A stretch of DNA of 64,000 bases from Clostridia bacterium (GCA_018433675.1 JAHDQS010000004.1:1-64000), one strand, 5' to 3'; numbered from the stretch's first letter, positions 44,929 to 54,459 are shown. Notes: generated from the sequence alone by a model not told the origin. Made by a program: numbers and translations.

Positions 44929-46119
44929 ATGGCAGACTTGAAAAATAAGATTGCCCTAGTCAAAGCTCTGCTGTCAAACAAGCAGATTATCAGGGCAAAA
45001 CCTTCGATCAACTGGTTTTTAGCTAAATATATGGGAAAATTCAATTTGATAAATGTAGGCGGGCAGCTCATAATTCATTCGCATCTGCCCCCAATCAACA
45101 GTAAGGCATTTACCCGTTTCATAAATGAGCATCTGTTGGCAAGGACAAAAGGGCCGTCCCACGCTCAAATCAGCCTGACTAATGTCTGTCCCCAGAATTG
45201 CGGCTATTGCTACAACAAGAATAGAAAAGGAGAACTTCTGAACACGTCTGAAATCAAGCGGCTCATACAGGAGTTGAAGAAAATGGGAGTTTGCTGGTTG
45301 GGACTTACCGGTGGAGAGCCCCTTATGAACAAAGATATTGTTGAGATTGTAAAAAGTGTTGGTGACGACTGCGCGGTAAAAATCTTTACAACAGGTGCAA
45401 ACCTATCGGAACAGTTGGCAATGGAACTAAAAAAAGCCGGGCTTTTGTACGTATCAATCAGCCTGGACCATTGGGAGAAAGAAGAACATGACAGGAACAG
45501 GGGTTATGCCGGGGCTTTCCAGACAGCCCTTCGGGCAATCGAGATATTTAAAAGTATTGGAGTACATGTAAGTGTATCGGCGGTCATATCCAGAAGGATG
45601 CTACAAGAAAATCAGGTGCAGGAATTGCTGGATTTCCTGATTAGTCTTGGTATCCATGAAGCCTGGCTGAGTGAAACCAAGCCGACTGTAGAAGCATTTT
45701 GGCATAAGGAAGCGGTTATTACCGAAAATGAACGCTTAAGTCTGGTCAGTTTGCAGGATAAATACAACAAAGAAAGAAAAATAACAGTAAATTATCTTGG
45801 GCATTTTGAGGGGAAAGAGCACTTTGGCTGTAACGCAGGAAACAAAATGGTTTATATAGACGCATTCGGAGAGGTAAGTCCCTGTGTGTTTACGCCCCTG
45901 ACCTTTGGAAATATGCGGGATAAGCCGGTACAGGCCATTTTTTCGGAGATGAAGGAGTATTTTCCGTCGGAGGGAAATTGCTTTATTAATCAAAACTATG
46001 AGTTGTTGAAAAAGCATTACAAGGGGCAGTCTCCTTTAAACAAAGAAGATACGGATGAGATGATGAAGGAAGTCCGGTTCAGCCTACCATCCGAATTTTC
46101 ACGGTTATACTACAAGTGA
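44929..46119 (+). CDS. Radical SAM protein with C-terminal SPASM-like region
   Basis: A 396-residue radical SAM enzyme. The [4Fe-4S]-SAM motif CPQNCGYC uses Cys87, Cys91 and Cys94; the GE-like LTGGEPLMNKDIVEI follows. C-terminal FGCNAGNKMVYIDAFGEVSPC with later cysteine (GNCFINQN) resembles a SPASM/twitch auxiliary cluster region. Such enzymes modify peptides or small molecules. No precursor peptide is visible beside it, so a cofactor or lipid-modifying role within this redox cluster is equally possible. Confidence 0.9.
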   Translation: MADLKNKIALVKALLSNKQIIRAKPSINWFLAKYMGKFNLINVGGQLIIHSHLPPINSKAFTRFINEHLLARTKGPSHAQISLTNVCPQNCGYCYNKNRKGELLNTSEIKRLIQELKKMGVCWLGLTGGEPLMNKDIVEIVKSVGDDCAVKIFTTGANLSEQLAMELKKAGLLYVSISLDHWEKEEHDRNRGYAGAFQTALRAIEIFKSIGVHVSVSAVISRRMLQENQVQELLDFLISLGIHEAWLSETKPTVEAFWHKEAVITENERLSLVSLQDKYNKERKITVNYLGHFEGKEHFGCNAGNKMVYIDAFGEVSPCVFTPLTFGNMRDKPVQAIFSEMKEYFPSEGNCFINQNYELLKKHYKGQSPLNKEDTDEMMKEVRFSLPSEFSRLYYK

Positions 46120-46186
46120 CAGCACGGAGATGAGGCAGATAGTGATACAAATGATTGTCACAGAATAGAGTTTGGGAGGTATGTGT

Positions 46187-46606
46187 GTGAGTCTAGGCGT
46201 GAGACGGTATAAGCTGTTTAGCCTCGCTGCGGCGGTAATATTTGCCTTTGTAGGTTTAGTATTTTTATTTGCCCCAGATGCGGTTCTGGTTCTATTCAAC
46301 AAGATTTCGGCTTATTTCGGATTGCCCGAAGCCCCTTTACAGGGCGCCGGTTTTTATTTGATACTTGCTTCGGCTTATATGTATCTTGTCGCTTTGCTTG
46401 CCCACCTGATGTATCGTTACCCGGGGCACAGGATTTATCCCTTTTTATTGGCTCAAGGCAAACTGGCATCTTCATTAATTTCGATCTATTTGTTTTTAAG
46501 GCACCAGCCGTATTTAATCTATCTGGTCAACTTTGTTATTGACGGCTTTATAGGTGTTGCGGCCTTGTACCTCATGAAAATGAAAAAAACAGATTGGACG
46601 GCTTGA
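46187..46606 (+). CDS. Small four-helix membrane protein
   Basis: A 139-residue integral membrane protein with four hydrophobic stretches (LFSLAAAVIFAFVGLVFLFA, FYLILASAYMYLVALLAHLMY, AQGKLASSLISIYLFL, YLIYLVNFVIDGFIGVAALYL). GTG 46187 is preferred, 8 bases after GGGAGG; ATG 46181 is too close to that site. I do not recognise the family. In the TetR cluster it might anchor or exchange electrons with the soluble redox proteins. Confidence 0.75.
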   Translation: MSLGVRRYKLFSLAAAVIFAFVGLVFLFAPDAVLVLFNKISAYFGLPEAPLQGAGFYLILASAYMYLVALLAHLMYRYPGHRIYPFLLAQGKLASSLISIYLFLRHQPYLIYLVNFVIDGFIGVAALYLMKMKKTDWTA

Positions 46607-46638
46607 GGTTTTTCAGCAAGCAGAACAGGAGAGTGATT

Positions 46639-47178
46639 ATGCTTCTGAAAGTAATGCAGTTTTATATCCCTGGGTTTATTAAGAAAAAGAAACTATATGA
46701 ATTATTTCGCTTGACTGCCGATGCCTTCCAAAAAGAGCCGCCTCAAATGGAGGGGTTTTCTTTTGCCGAGGGTTTGACGAAGTATGCTTTGTTCACAAAA
46801 GAACAGGCCGAAATCTATTTGCAGAGCGGGCGCTCTTTGGATGAAGTTAAACAAAGGTTGTATCAATACTCTTATATTTTTGGACAAAGCTTAAAAAAAA
46901 GCCTTCATATCGTAAGTTGGGAAGAAGCGATTACTGCGCTTAAAGTTATCTATAAACTCATAGGGATAGATTTTCAATATGATAGGCAAGGGGAATTCAT
47001 TATCAAACAGTGTTTTTTTAGCAAATATTACTCTAAAGAAGTATGCATGCTTATTTCTTCACTGGATGAAGGATTGGCAGCAGGCCTTTCCAGTGGTAAC
47101 AGACTGTGTTTTAAACAGAGGATTACTGAAGGTAGCGGCAGTTGCAAAGGATATTTTAGTGGGGAGGGGTTGAAATGA
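46639..47178 (+). CDS. Unknown Cys-containing cytosolic protein
   Basis: A 179-residue soluble protein of unknown family. ATG 46639 follows AGGAGAG; the longer frame from 46594 overlaps the upstream gene. The C-terminal third has four spaced cysteines (QCFFSKYY, EVCMLISSLDEGLAAG, RLCFKQRI, GSCKGYF), a pattern reminiscent of small V4R-like or metal-binding domains, but I cannot confirm this. It overlaps the GMC oxidoreductase start by 4 bases, so the two products may work together. Confidence 0.75.
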   Translation: MLLKVMQFYIPGFIKKKKLYELFRLTADAFQKEPPQMEGFSFAEGLTKYALFTKEQAEIYLQSGRSLDEVKQRLYQYSYIFGQSLKKSLHIVSWEEAITALKVIYKLIGIDFQYDRQGEFIIKQCFFSKYYSKEVCMLISSLDEGLAAGLSSGNRLCFKQRITEGSGSCKGYFSGEGLK

Positions 47179-48488
47179 AGAAGGTGATAGTGGTTGGTAG
47201 CGGTGCTGGTGGAGCAGCTGCCGCGCTGACGCTAGCGGATAAATTTAAGGTGACCGTACTGGAGGCCGGCGGAGATTTTAAACCATTTTCCTACAATTTG
47301 CATGTCCTGGAAAAACTGAAAAGGACCGGACTCTTTTTTGATGAGAGGGCAATTCAGTTGCTGTTCCCGGCAATGAAAGTACAAAAAACGGCAGACAGGA
47401 TGGTTATGGTAAGTGGGAGGGGCCTGGGTGGAACTACCACACTCTCTTGCGGAAATGCCTTGCGTATGGACTTAAGGCTAGAAGAACTGGGAATTGTACT
47501 GGACGATGAATTCGAAGAACTATATAATGAAGTCCCTATTACAGACGATCATCAAAATGTTTGGCGGGATAGTACAAAGAGGTTATTTGAAGTGTGCGCC
47601 GAGATGGATCTGGAACCTCGGTCTTTACCGAAGTTTGGAGAATATAAGCGTTGTGTCAACTGCGGGAGGTGTGTTCTGGGGTGTCGATATGGTGTTAAAT
47701 GGGATAGCCGACGAATGCTCAAGGCTGCGGAGAATGCAGGGGCGGAAATTATTACGGGATGTAAGGTCAAACAGGCGGTTATTGAAAGTGGAGTGGTTAA
47801 GGGGGTACAGGCGCAAAAAGGCCTTAATTCCGTATTCTATCCGGCTGATTTAGTCATACTGGCGGCAGGAAGCTTTGCGACACCTGTGATTCTCCAGAAT
47901 TCGGGTATTGAGTGCGAAAACAGTTTGTTTGTTGATCCGGTTCTTTGCGTGGCTGCCGAAGGGAAGGGAAGTCTTTTAAACAAACAGCTTTCCATGCCCT
48001 TTGCCGTGCAGAAGGAGCATTATATCATATCCCCGTATTTTGACTTTCTGAGTTTTTTCTTTAATAAAAGCTGGCGATATGCCGCTTCAGATACAGTGTC
48101 ACTGATGATTAAGCTTGCAGACACAAGTACTGGAAGTGTTGACAACAAAAACATCAAAAAGTCACTTGCCGCTGTTGATAAAGAAAGATTGCGGGAGGGA
48201 GTAGAACTTTGCCAAGAGATACTCAGCAGATACGGTATAAAAAAAGACGATATATTCCTAGGAACGATAAATGCCGGGCATCCCGGCGGAATGCTGCCTC
48301 TCACCAAGCAGGAAGCGAATACCTTTCACAATCCTAGGCTTCCTGAGAACCTCTATGTTGCTGATGCGACGCTCCTACCCGGTTCTTTGGGGAACCCGCC
48401 CATCCTTACTATAATGGCCATAGCTAAAAGAATCGGTAAAATTATTAAGAGAAAACATGGGGTCAGGCTTGAAAAATTCCCTAATTAA
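47175..48488 (+). CDS. GMC-family FAD oxidoreductase with ferredoxin-type Cys motif
   Basis: A 437-residue glucose-methanol-choline family flavoprotein. Rossmann motif VVGSGAGGAAAALTLAD, GRGLGGTTTLSCGNALR (FAD phosphate loop) and the C-terminal LYVADATLLPGSLGNPPILTIMAIA are present. An insert at Cys160-Cys163-Cys166-Cys170 (CVNCGRCVLGC) has the CxxCxxCxxxC spacing of a [4Fe-4S] cluster, giving a flavin-to-FeS electron path. The last residues (KHGVRLEKFPN) are encoded by the dispersed repeat at 48453. Substrate unknown; reversible alcohol/alkene oxidation of a hydrophobic compound is plausible. Confidence 0.88.
   Translation: MKKVIVVGSGAGGAAAALTLADKFKVTVLEAGGDFKPFSYNLHVLEKLKRTGLFFDERAIQLLFPAMKVQKTADRMVMVSGRGLGGTTTLSCGNALRMDLRLEELGIVLDDEFEELYNEVPITDDHQNVWRDSTKRLFEVCAEMDLEPRSLPKFGEYKRCVNCGRCVLGCRYGVKWDSRRMLKAAENAGAEIITGCKVKQAVIESGVVKGVQAQKGLNSVFYPADLVILAAGSFATPVILQNSGIECENSLFVDPVLCVAAEGKGSLLNKQLSMPFAVQKEHYIISPYFDFLSFFFNKSWRYAASDTVSLMIKLADTSTGSVDNKNIKKSLAAVDKERLREGVELCQEILSRYGIKKDDIFLGTINAGHPGGMLPLTKQEANTFHNPRLPENLYVADATLLPGSLGNPPILTIMAIAKRIGKIIKRKHGVRLEKFPN
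48453..48480 (+). repeat. 28-base dispersed repeat, copy 2, inside the 3' end of a CDS
   Basis: Identical to 41056-41083. This copy supplies the last codons of the GMC oxidoreductase, so the repeat has replaced or extended the original C-terminus. The two copies bracket the TetR-controlled cluster almost exactly (41056 to 48480) in direct orientation. Confidence 0.78.
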
Positions 48489-48571
48489 TTCGTCTGTTAT
48501 ATTTCTTGCGATTTGAAAAAAAATATAATATAGTGGAATAAACTTACAAAACCGAGAGGTAGAGATGCAAT

Positions 48572-50368
48572 ATGAAAAGTTTGATTAAAGCAATCATCAA
48601 TTTGGTTAAGGGACTATCAACAGCTGTTTTACGCTTCCCATTGACTGTGCTATGCTTAATCCTCAGTACGGCTTTGACCTATTACATGATTTCTCTGCAT
48701 GAAACTCCTGCTCTAATTATCGAGAAATTGATGTTTGTCTTTTTGTTGGGTTCTTTTTTGGGAGTAACCGCTCAGTTTGCCTGCGAACGTTTTCTGCGGC
48801 TTGCCAAACTGCGTTGGGGTGTGTACGTTGCAGCTGTATTACTCACGCTAGGTTATTATTTTATCATTTCCCCTGTTCCGGCTATAGATTACGGAGTAGG
48901 AGCCAGAACTGCGGTAGCGGTATTTGCGTTATTTTGCGCTTTCATCTGGCTGCCGTCCGGTAGGGGCGGATTTGATTTTAACAGCGTGGCCTTGATACAT
49001 TTCAAATCGGCTTTTATATCAATCCTATATGCGGGAGTGCTTTCGGCCGGACTAGCATCGATTATTGGGGCTGTCGACATCCTGCTTATTGATGTCCACA
49101 ATGATGCGTACAGCTATATGATGGCTACAGTATGGATTCTTTTCGCGACTACGTATTACTTGTCTCTTTTACCACGCTTCAATTCGGAAACAGAAACAGA
49201 TATATCTTATGCCCGGGAAGCAGGTCATTGTCCCCGCTTTTTGGAAATACTGATTTCTTATATATCCGTGCCTTTGGTTACAGGGTTTACGTTGGTGCTG
49301 TTTGCCTACTTCATCAAGATCGTGATTGTGACAGAGTGGCCATCCGGTCAACTCGGACCGATGATTTTAGCTTATTCCGCTGCCGGACTTATTATTTATA
49401 TTCTTGCCAGTCGATTGGAAAACCGTTTTGCCGTACTTTATCAACGCATCTACCCGAAGGTGCTGATTCCGGTTGTAATCATGCAGCTGGTTTCAGTGTA
49501 CATACGATTGAATGCCTATGGTGTTACGGAGTCCCGTTACTATGTCGCCATGTTCGGTATCTTTTCTATTGTTATCGGTATTATCTTATCCTTTAAGCCG
49601 GTCAAAAAGAATGGGCTCATTGCTCTTTTGGCCGCGGCTTTTGCCATAATTTCCGTTCTGCCGCCTGTGGATGCCTTTACAGTTTCGAGGGCCAGTCAGA
49701 TAAACAGATTGGAAAATATGCTTCAAGCAGAGGGCATATTAGCTAACGGAGAAATCAGCCCCAAGAAGGATGTGGATGTGGCTTTGCGGCAGGAGACCAC
49801 CAGTATCCTGAATTATTTGGCAAGACGCAAATACATTCAAGATGTTGCGTGGCTACCGGCAGATTTTAAGACCAGCGAAGATATGCAGGAGGTTCTCGGT
49901 TTTGAACCGGCTTATAGATACGGCGGGGGAGAACAGGAGAGAAGTTATGCTAATGTGGATATGCAGAAACCTTTGGAAATTATGGGTTATGATATTTTGC
50001 TACGAGCCGAGGCTTATCGGGGGAAGGTAACAGAAGAAATAACAACCTATGATTTCGAGGTGGAAGGGATTCCATATCAACTCCGAATTAAGCCCTTATC
50101 AGCGTATGATGCTCAAGTATCACTCCAAAACGCAGCGGGGAAGGAATTAGTAAATACCAGTTTGTACGATTTTGCCTCCTCGACAATTGATGCAAATAAT
50201 CGTTTTAGAAATGATGTGGATGTTGAGGAAATGACCTTAGATGTTGAGGATAATAGCTGCAAGCTTCGTATCATTTTCCAGAATTACAGCATTACTTATG
50301 GTACCGATGCAGACAAAAGTGCCGACTACAATATGTTTATTCTGGTAGATGTTCCGCCCCGCAGGTAA
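48572..50368 (+). CDS. DUF4153 membrane protein
   Basis: A 598-residue protein with about ten N-terminal membrane helices (to about residue 370) and an extracytoplasmic or cytoplasmic C-terminal part rich in beta-type polar sequence. The N-terminal membrane part matches the DUF4153 family, often annotated as uncharacterised integral membrane protein. No catalytic motif is visible. It appears to be a single-gene unit ending in the hairpin at 50413. Confidence 0.8.
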   Translation: MKSLIKAIINLVKGLSTAVLRFPLTVLCLILSTALTYYMISLHETPALIIEKLMFVFLLGSFLGVTAQFACERFLRLAKLRWGVYVAAVLLTLGYYFIISPVPAIDYGVGARTAVAVFALFCAFIWLPSGRGGFDFNSVALIHFKSAFISILYAGVLSAGLASIIGAVDILLIDVHNDAYSYMMATVWILFATTYYLSLLPRFNSETETDISYAREAGHCPRFLEILISYISVPLVTGFTLVLFAYFIKIVIVTEWPSGQLGPMILAYSAAGLIIYILASRLENRFAVLYQRIYPKVLIPVVIMQLVSVYIRLNAYGVTESRYYVAMFGIFSIVIGIILSFKPVKKNGLIALLAAAFAIISVLPPVDAFTVSRASQINRLENMLQAEGILANGEISPKKDVDVALRQETTSILNYLARRKYIQDVAWLPADFKTSEDMQEVLGFEPAYRYGGGEQERSYANVDMQKPLEIMGYDILLRAEAYRGKVTEEITTYDFEVEGIPYQLRIKPLSAYDAQVSLQNAAGKELVNTSLYDFASSTIDANNRFRNDVDVEEMTLDVEDNSCKLRIIFQNYSITYGTDADKSADYNMFILVDVPPRR

Positions 50369-50412
50369 TCTTAAGGAAGTTTTGTTTAAAACAATGGAAA
50401 TGTGCAGAAGAT

Positions 50413-50457
50413 AGAACCGCCCTATAACCGTTAAGGTTGTACGGAGCGGTTCTTTTA
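50413..50457 (+). terminator. Intrinsic terminator after the DUF4153 gene
   Basis: AGAACCGC (50413-50420) pairs with GCGGTTCT (50446-50453), with further pairing inside the 25-base loop, and is followed by TTTATAT. The rest of 50458-50663 is A+T-rich and holds no gene I can support. Confidence 0.75.
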
Positions 50458-50663
50458 TATTCCGGTGAAATACTAATAATTCGGCGCAAAATATATATTG
50501 TCGTTATCATATTAAAACTTTGTTTCGCATCTATATTTAAGGGCTGAATATAAGAAGTGAAAATATGGACTGATATAAGTTTAAGATATCCTGCTTTTGA
50601 GATAATAAACAATAGATTGGGATGGCTACAACCATAAAAGACCACCATAAAGGATGTGACTTA

Positions 50664-51737
50664 GTGCGAAAAGAAGGTACATCTACACTAAAGGTTGCCG
50701 CGACATATATAGGCACTATAGTTGGAGCGGGATTTGCAACAGGGCAAGAGGTATTACAGTTTTTCACGAAATTTGGTGCAATGGGATTGGCAGGTTTAAT
50801 CCTTACAATGCTGATGTTCATTGTCTTTGGCTATATAATTATGGATTTAGGAAAACAGCTTAATGCCCGGTCACATTTGGAGATAATCAAGTACTCCGCA
50901 GGAAAGGTCCTGGGAACAATAATAGATATTATTATAACTTTTTTTCTGTTCGGTGGTTTGGCGGCAATGATAGCCGGAACCGGGGCAATATTTGTACAAC
51001 AGTTTAATTTGCCGGACATATTAGGTAACATAATTATGTGCATATTAACAGCTATAACTGTATTAACAGGTATAAAGGGGGTTATTAACTCCATCAGCTT
51101 TGTAGTACCTTTTTTATTAGTATCGATAATTGGTGTTAGTATTGTCTCAATTATTAATACACCACCTGACATATCTGCAACCGGTCAGGTGGTGGGTGAA
51201 AGCGGATTGATAACGAATTGGTTTTTAGCGGCAGTTCTTTATGTATCTTATAATACGATCATATCTGTAGCCGTATTAGGGCCGCTCGGCAGAAAAGCTC
51301 AAAACAGAAAAGCAATTAGGAATGGCGCAATTCTAGGTGGTTTAGGATTAGGGATAGGGTCTATTATGATCTATCTGGCTTTATCCGCTAATATTTCAGA
51401 GATTGCAAGGCTGGAGGTTCCCATGATTCACATTGCAGGAGAGATTTCGTTTGTTATACAAATAATTTATGCTATTGTATTAATTGCCGAAGTCTACACA
51501 ACAGCAGTGGCTTCCCTTTATGGCTTTGTAGCTAGAATCGTTGATATAGAAAGACCGTCGGCAAAAGGAAGAGTATTGGTTGTTGGTTCAAGCGTAGCGG
51601 CATTATTAGCCAGTCAGTTTGGATTCTCTAATTTGGTTAAATATCTTTACCCATTAGTAGGATATGGGGGGATAGCGCTTTTAGTAAGCTTAATTTATGT
51701 TAAAATTAGGCATAGCGTTTCAAGGAAAATGTATTGA
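50664..51737 (+). CDS. YkvI-family membrane transporter-like protein
   Basis: A 357-residue integral membrane protein with about ten helices; the start TLKVAATYIGTIVGAGFATGQEVLQFFTKFG is characteristic of the YkvI family, which belongs to the APC-type amino-acid transporter superfamily. GTG 50664 has AAAGGA about 9 bases upstream and gives a normal-length N-terminus; ATG 50622 would add 14 polar residues. Substrate unknown. The last gene before convergent degV, with only 12 bases between stops. Confidence 0.85.
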   Translation: MRKEGTSTLKVAATYIGTIVGAGFATGQEVLQFFTKFGAMGLAGLILTMLMFIVFGYIIMDLGKQLNARSHLEIIKYSAGKVLGTIIDIIITFFLFGGLAAMIAGTGAIFVQQFNLPDILGNIIMCILTAITVLTGIKGVINSISFVVPFLLVSIIGVSIVSIINTPPDISATGQVVGESGLITNWFLAAVLYVSYNTIISVAVLGPLGRKAQNRKAIRNGAILGGLGLGIGSIMIYLALSANISEIARLEVPMIHIAGEISFVIQIIYAIVLIAEVYTTAVASLYGFVARIVDIERPSAKGRVLVVGSSVAALLASQFGFSNLVKYLYPLVGYGGIALLVSLIYVKIRHSVSRKMY

Positions 51738-51749
51738 GGATTGTATTAT

Positions 51750-52592
51750 TTAAATATAAGCCACCAGTATGCCGCCTTCGCCTGAATAAGTGCCTATTGA
51801 AGCGCCGATAGTCGAGATAATAATATGTTTGAAATTATATTTTTCTTCAACCAATGCTTTATATTCCAAGGCTTTTGCGTAACAATTGGCGTGGGCTATT
51901 GCCAAGATCCTATCCTCAATATTTGCAGCGTTTTCTCCAATAATCTCCACAAGCCTTTTAAAAGCCCTGTTGGAACCTCTAATTTTTTCTGCCAAGGTTA
52001 CCATGCCGTTGCCGTCCGATTTCATAATTAACCGTATTGAAAGAAGTGTTGCTATCTGTCCTTTTGCCTTTCCTATCCTTCCACCCTTGATAATGTTTTC
52101 AAGGGTATCAAGCAAGAAGAACACTTGTGCTTTTTTGGCGCACGCTCTGAGCTGCTTTGCCAATTCATCGATACACATTCCTTTGAAAGCCATCTCCGCC
52201 GCCTTGAGGACTTGAAGTCCTTCGCCGACGGAAGCACTCAAAGAATCTATAATGTGAATTTTTTTGTGTTTGTCGGTTTTCCCATATATTTCTTTGGCAA
52301 TTAATGCACTGTTATATGTGCCGCTTAAGCCGGAGGATATTGTTATCACCAGGACATCATCTTGCGTGTTTTCAAATTCCCTGATAAATTGTTGAGGGGA
52401 TGGACTGGACGTTTGAGGTAATTTCTCATGTTCTCTCATCATGTGATAGAATTCCTCATTTGCTAATTCAATTCCATCCAGAAAAGTCTTGTTGCCAAAC
52501 CGGATTTCAAGGGGTACAACTCCTATATTATACGTTTCTACAATTTCCTGCGGAAGGTCTGAACAACTGTCGGTAATAATTTTTATTCCCAT
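51750..52592 (-). CDS. DegV family fatty-acid-binding protein
   Basis: A 280-residue DegV protein. IITDSCSDLPQEIVETYNIGVVPL at the N-terminus, PQTSSPSP and ITISSGLSGTYNSA match the two-domain fold that binds a fatty acid; some members feed the fatty-acid kinase FakA. No fakA homolog is visible here. GGAGGT precedes the ATG. A hallmark family of Bacillota. Confidence 0.95.
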   Translation of the reverse strand: MGIKIITDSCSDLPQEIVETYNIGVVPLEIRFGNKTFLDGIELANEEFYHMMREHEKLPQTSSPSPQQFIREFENTQDDVLVITISSGLSGTYNSALIAKEIYGKTDKHKKIHIIDSLSASVGEGLQVLKAAEMAFKGMCIDELAKQLRACAKKAQVFFLLDTLENIIKGGRIGKAKGQIATLLSIRLIMKSDGNGMVTLAEKIRGSNRAFKRLVEIIGENAANIEDRILAIAHANCYAKALEYKALVEEKYNFKHIIISTIGASIGTYSGEGGILVAYI

Positions 52593-52735
52593 TAATTATA
52601 CCTCCCCTACGCGTCAAGATATGAATAACAGTCTTCTTAGTAAATTTTATCATATAGAAATAATGCATACAATTTCCAAGGGGTATTTGTATTCAAGTTC
52701 CAAAGAGAAATATTTATAAAAGGATAGCGATTATT

Positions 52736-53539
52736 ATGAGTAAAATGGAAATAATAAAAAAGTATGCCCAAGAGGAAGAAACAAGATTGCTGCTGGCGCG
52801 TGTTTTGGACAAGCTGGAGGAGTCGGAGCAGAAAAACATTGCAAAGAGCACCAAGTTTTTAAATGAGGCTCAGCGGGCGTTGGTGGAAAAAGTTATTGCG
52901 AATATAGGTAATCCGCGGTGTTCCTTTTTCGGAGGCTATGAAGGCGCAAGCCGCACCGTATTGACCTTCCTGCCGGATTACCTGGAGCCGGAACAAGTCA
53001 AAGAAACAGAAACGGATAATAACCCTCTTGCTTTTATCAGGGCGGAGTATAAGTCGGAAAAAGCATTATCACATCGTGATTTCCTGGGCAGCTTGATGGG
53101 TGTCGGAATTCAGCGGGAAACTGTAGGGGATATTCTGGTGGGGGAAGGAAGCTGCGACATCGTCGTGTTAAAAGAGATACTTCCTTATTTGCTGAACAAT
53201 TTTGCGGCGGTGGGACGGGTGAGGGTTGAGACAACCGTTATTACTGCGGAAAAGCTAAGAATTCCTGAAGAAAAGTTTATCCTGGTGAAAGATACGGTGG
53301 CTTCTTTGCGCTTGGATAATGTAGTAGCGGCGGGTTTTAGGATCAGCCGGGAAAAAGCCTCCGAGCACATAAAAGCTGGTCGGGTAATGCTTAATCATCT
53401 GGGATATTCAAAGGCAGACAGACTTATCCCGGAAGGAGACGTGATTACCTTAAGGGGGATGGGAAAGATTAAGCTAGAAGAGGTTGGGCACCGTACAAGA
53501 AAAGGACGTATAGCCATTTCTATAAAAAAATATATGTAA
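52736..53539 (+). CDS. ylmH: YlmH-like RNA-binding protein (S4 domain)
   Basis: A 267-residue protein. The N-terminal two-thirds match the YlmH/Sll1252 domain (FLNEAQRALVEKVIANI, CSFFGGYEGASRTVLTFLPDYLE, SHRDFLGSLMGVGIQRETVGDILVG), and the C-terminal S4 RNA-binding domain begins near SLRLDNVVAAGFRISREKASEHIKAGRVMLNH. YlmH homologs act on stalled ribosome complexes or cell-division control. Not beside the usual division-cluster genes here. Confidence 0.92.
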   Translation: MSKMEIIKKYAQEEETRLLLARVLDKLEESEQKNIAKSTKFLNEAQRALVEKVIANIGNPRCSFFGGYEGASRTVLTFLPDYLEPEQVKETETDNNPLAFIRAEYKSEKALSHRDFLGSLMGVGIQRETVGDILVGEGSCDIVVLKEILPYLLNNFAAVGRVRVETTVITAEKLRIPEEKFILVKDTVASLRLDNVVAAGFRISREKASEHIKAGRVMLNHLGYSKADRLIPEGDVITLRGMGKIKLEEVGHRTRKGRIAISIKKYM

Positions 53540-53694
53540 AAATGGATAGGGTAGTTGGCATTTGTTTAAGGCAATTGATTAATAGGTGAAAACGTTGTAA
53601 ACCAGCAGAACATTAGCTATACTGGTATTAATAAGCTAATAAATGCCAAATAATGAATAGTTCAAATCGTATTTTGAACATTGAGGAGGAATAT

Positions 53695-54459
53695 ATGGAA
53701 AACGACAAGAGGATTGCGGTTTTAATCGATGCTGATAATGTTTCGGATAAATATATTAAGTACATATTTGATGAGATTTTAAACCATGGGGTACCCACCT
53801 ACAAGCGAATTTACGGGGATTGGACCACGCCTCAAATGGCATCATGGAAAAGAGTACTGCTCGATCACTCTATTACCCCAATTCAGCAATACAGTTATAC
53901 AACAGGTAAAAATGCAACAGATTCGGCCTTGATAATTGATGCAATGGATATTCTTTATTCCGATAATGTAGACGGATTCTGTATTGTTTCCAGTGATAGT
54001 GATTTTACGAAGCTTGGTGCCCGTCTGAGAGAGGCCGGCATGTACGTAATCGGTATGGGTGAAAAGAAAACGCCCAAACCATTCATTGCCTCTTGTGAAA
54101 AGTTTAAATACCTCGAAGTCTTAGCGGCTGCCCCTGTGGAATCATATGAAGGCACAGAAAAGATGGAAAAGCAAGAGATTCCCAAAGAGGGTATGGCCAG
54201 CAAAAATGAACTAATAGAGGCTATCAAGACGATCGTGACTGAGAGCTCCGATGAAGACGGCTGGGCGTTCTTGGGAGAAGTCGGAAAAAGGCTGAATAAG
54301 CGTTATCCTGATTTTGACACGAGGAACTATGGCCACTCAAAGTTGACTCCTCTTATTTCCTCATTAAAAGAATTTGAAATCCAGCAGCGGAAAACCAGTA
54401 ATCGGCATATCATCCATTACTTTATAAAAAACAAAGTCAAGAATAAAGGTCAGAAATAA
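53695..54459 (+). CDS. NYN-domain nuclease with C-terminal LOTUS (OST-HTH) domain
   Basis: A 254-residue two-domain protein. Residues about 5-135 are a NYN/PIN-like nuclease (AVLIDADNVS with Asp12/Asp14, NATDSALIIDAMDIL with Asp76, IVSSDSDFTKLGARLREAG with Asp101/Asp103), whose acidic residues bind metal for RNA cleavage. Residues about 165-240 are an OST-HTH/LOTUS winged helix (ELIEAIKTIV ... WAFLGEVGKRLNKRYPDFDTRNYGHSKLTPLI) that binds RNA. ATG 53695 follows GAGGAGG. It lies 83 bases before the AAA/SLOG gene on the same strand, an association of interest for defence or RNA control. Confidence 0.9.
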   Translation: MENDKRIAVLIDADNVSDKYIKYIFDEILNHGVPTYKRIYGDWTTPQMASWKRVLLDHSITPIQQYSYTTGKNATDSALIIDAMDILYSDNVDGFCIVSSDSDFTKLGARLREAGMYVIGMGEKKTPKPFIASCEKFKYLEVLAAAPVESYEGTEKMEKQEIPKEGMASKNELIEAIKTIVTESSDEDGWAFLGEVGKRLNKRYPDFDTRNYGHSKLTPLISSLKEFEIQQRKTSNRHIIHYFIKNKVKNKGQK

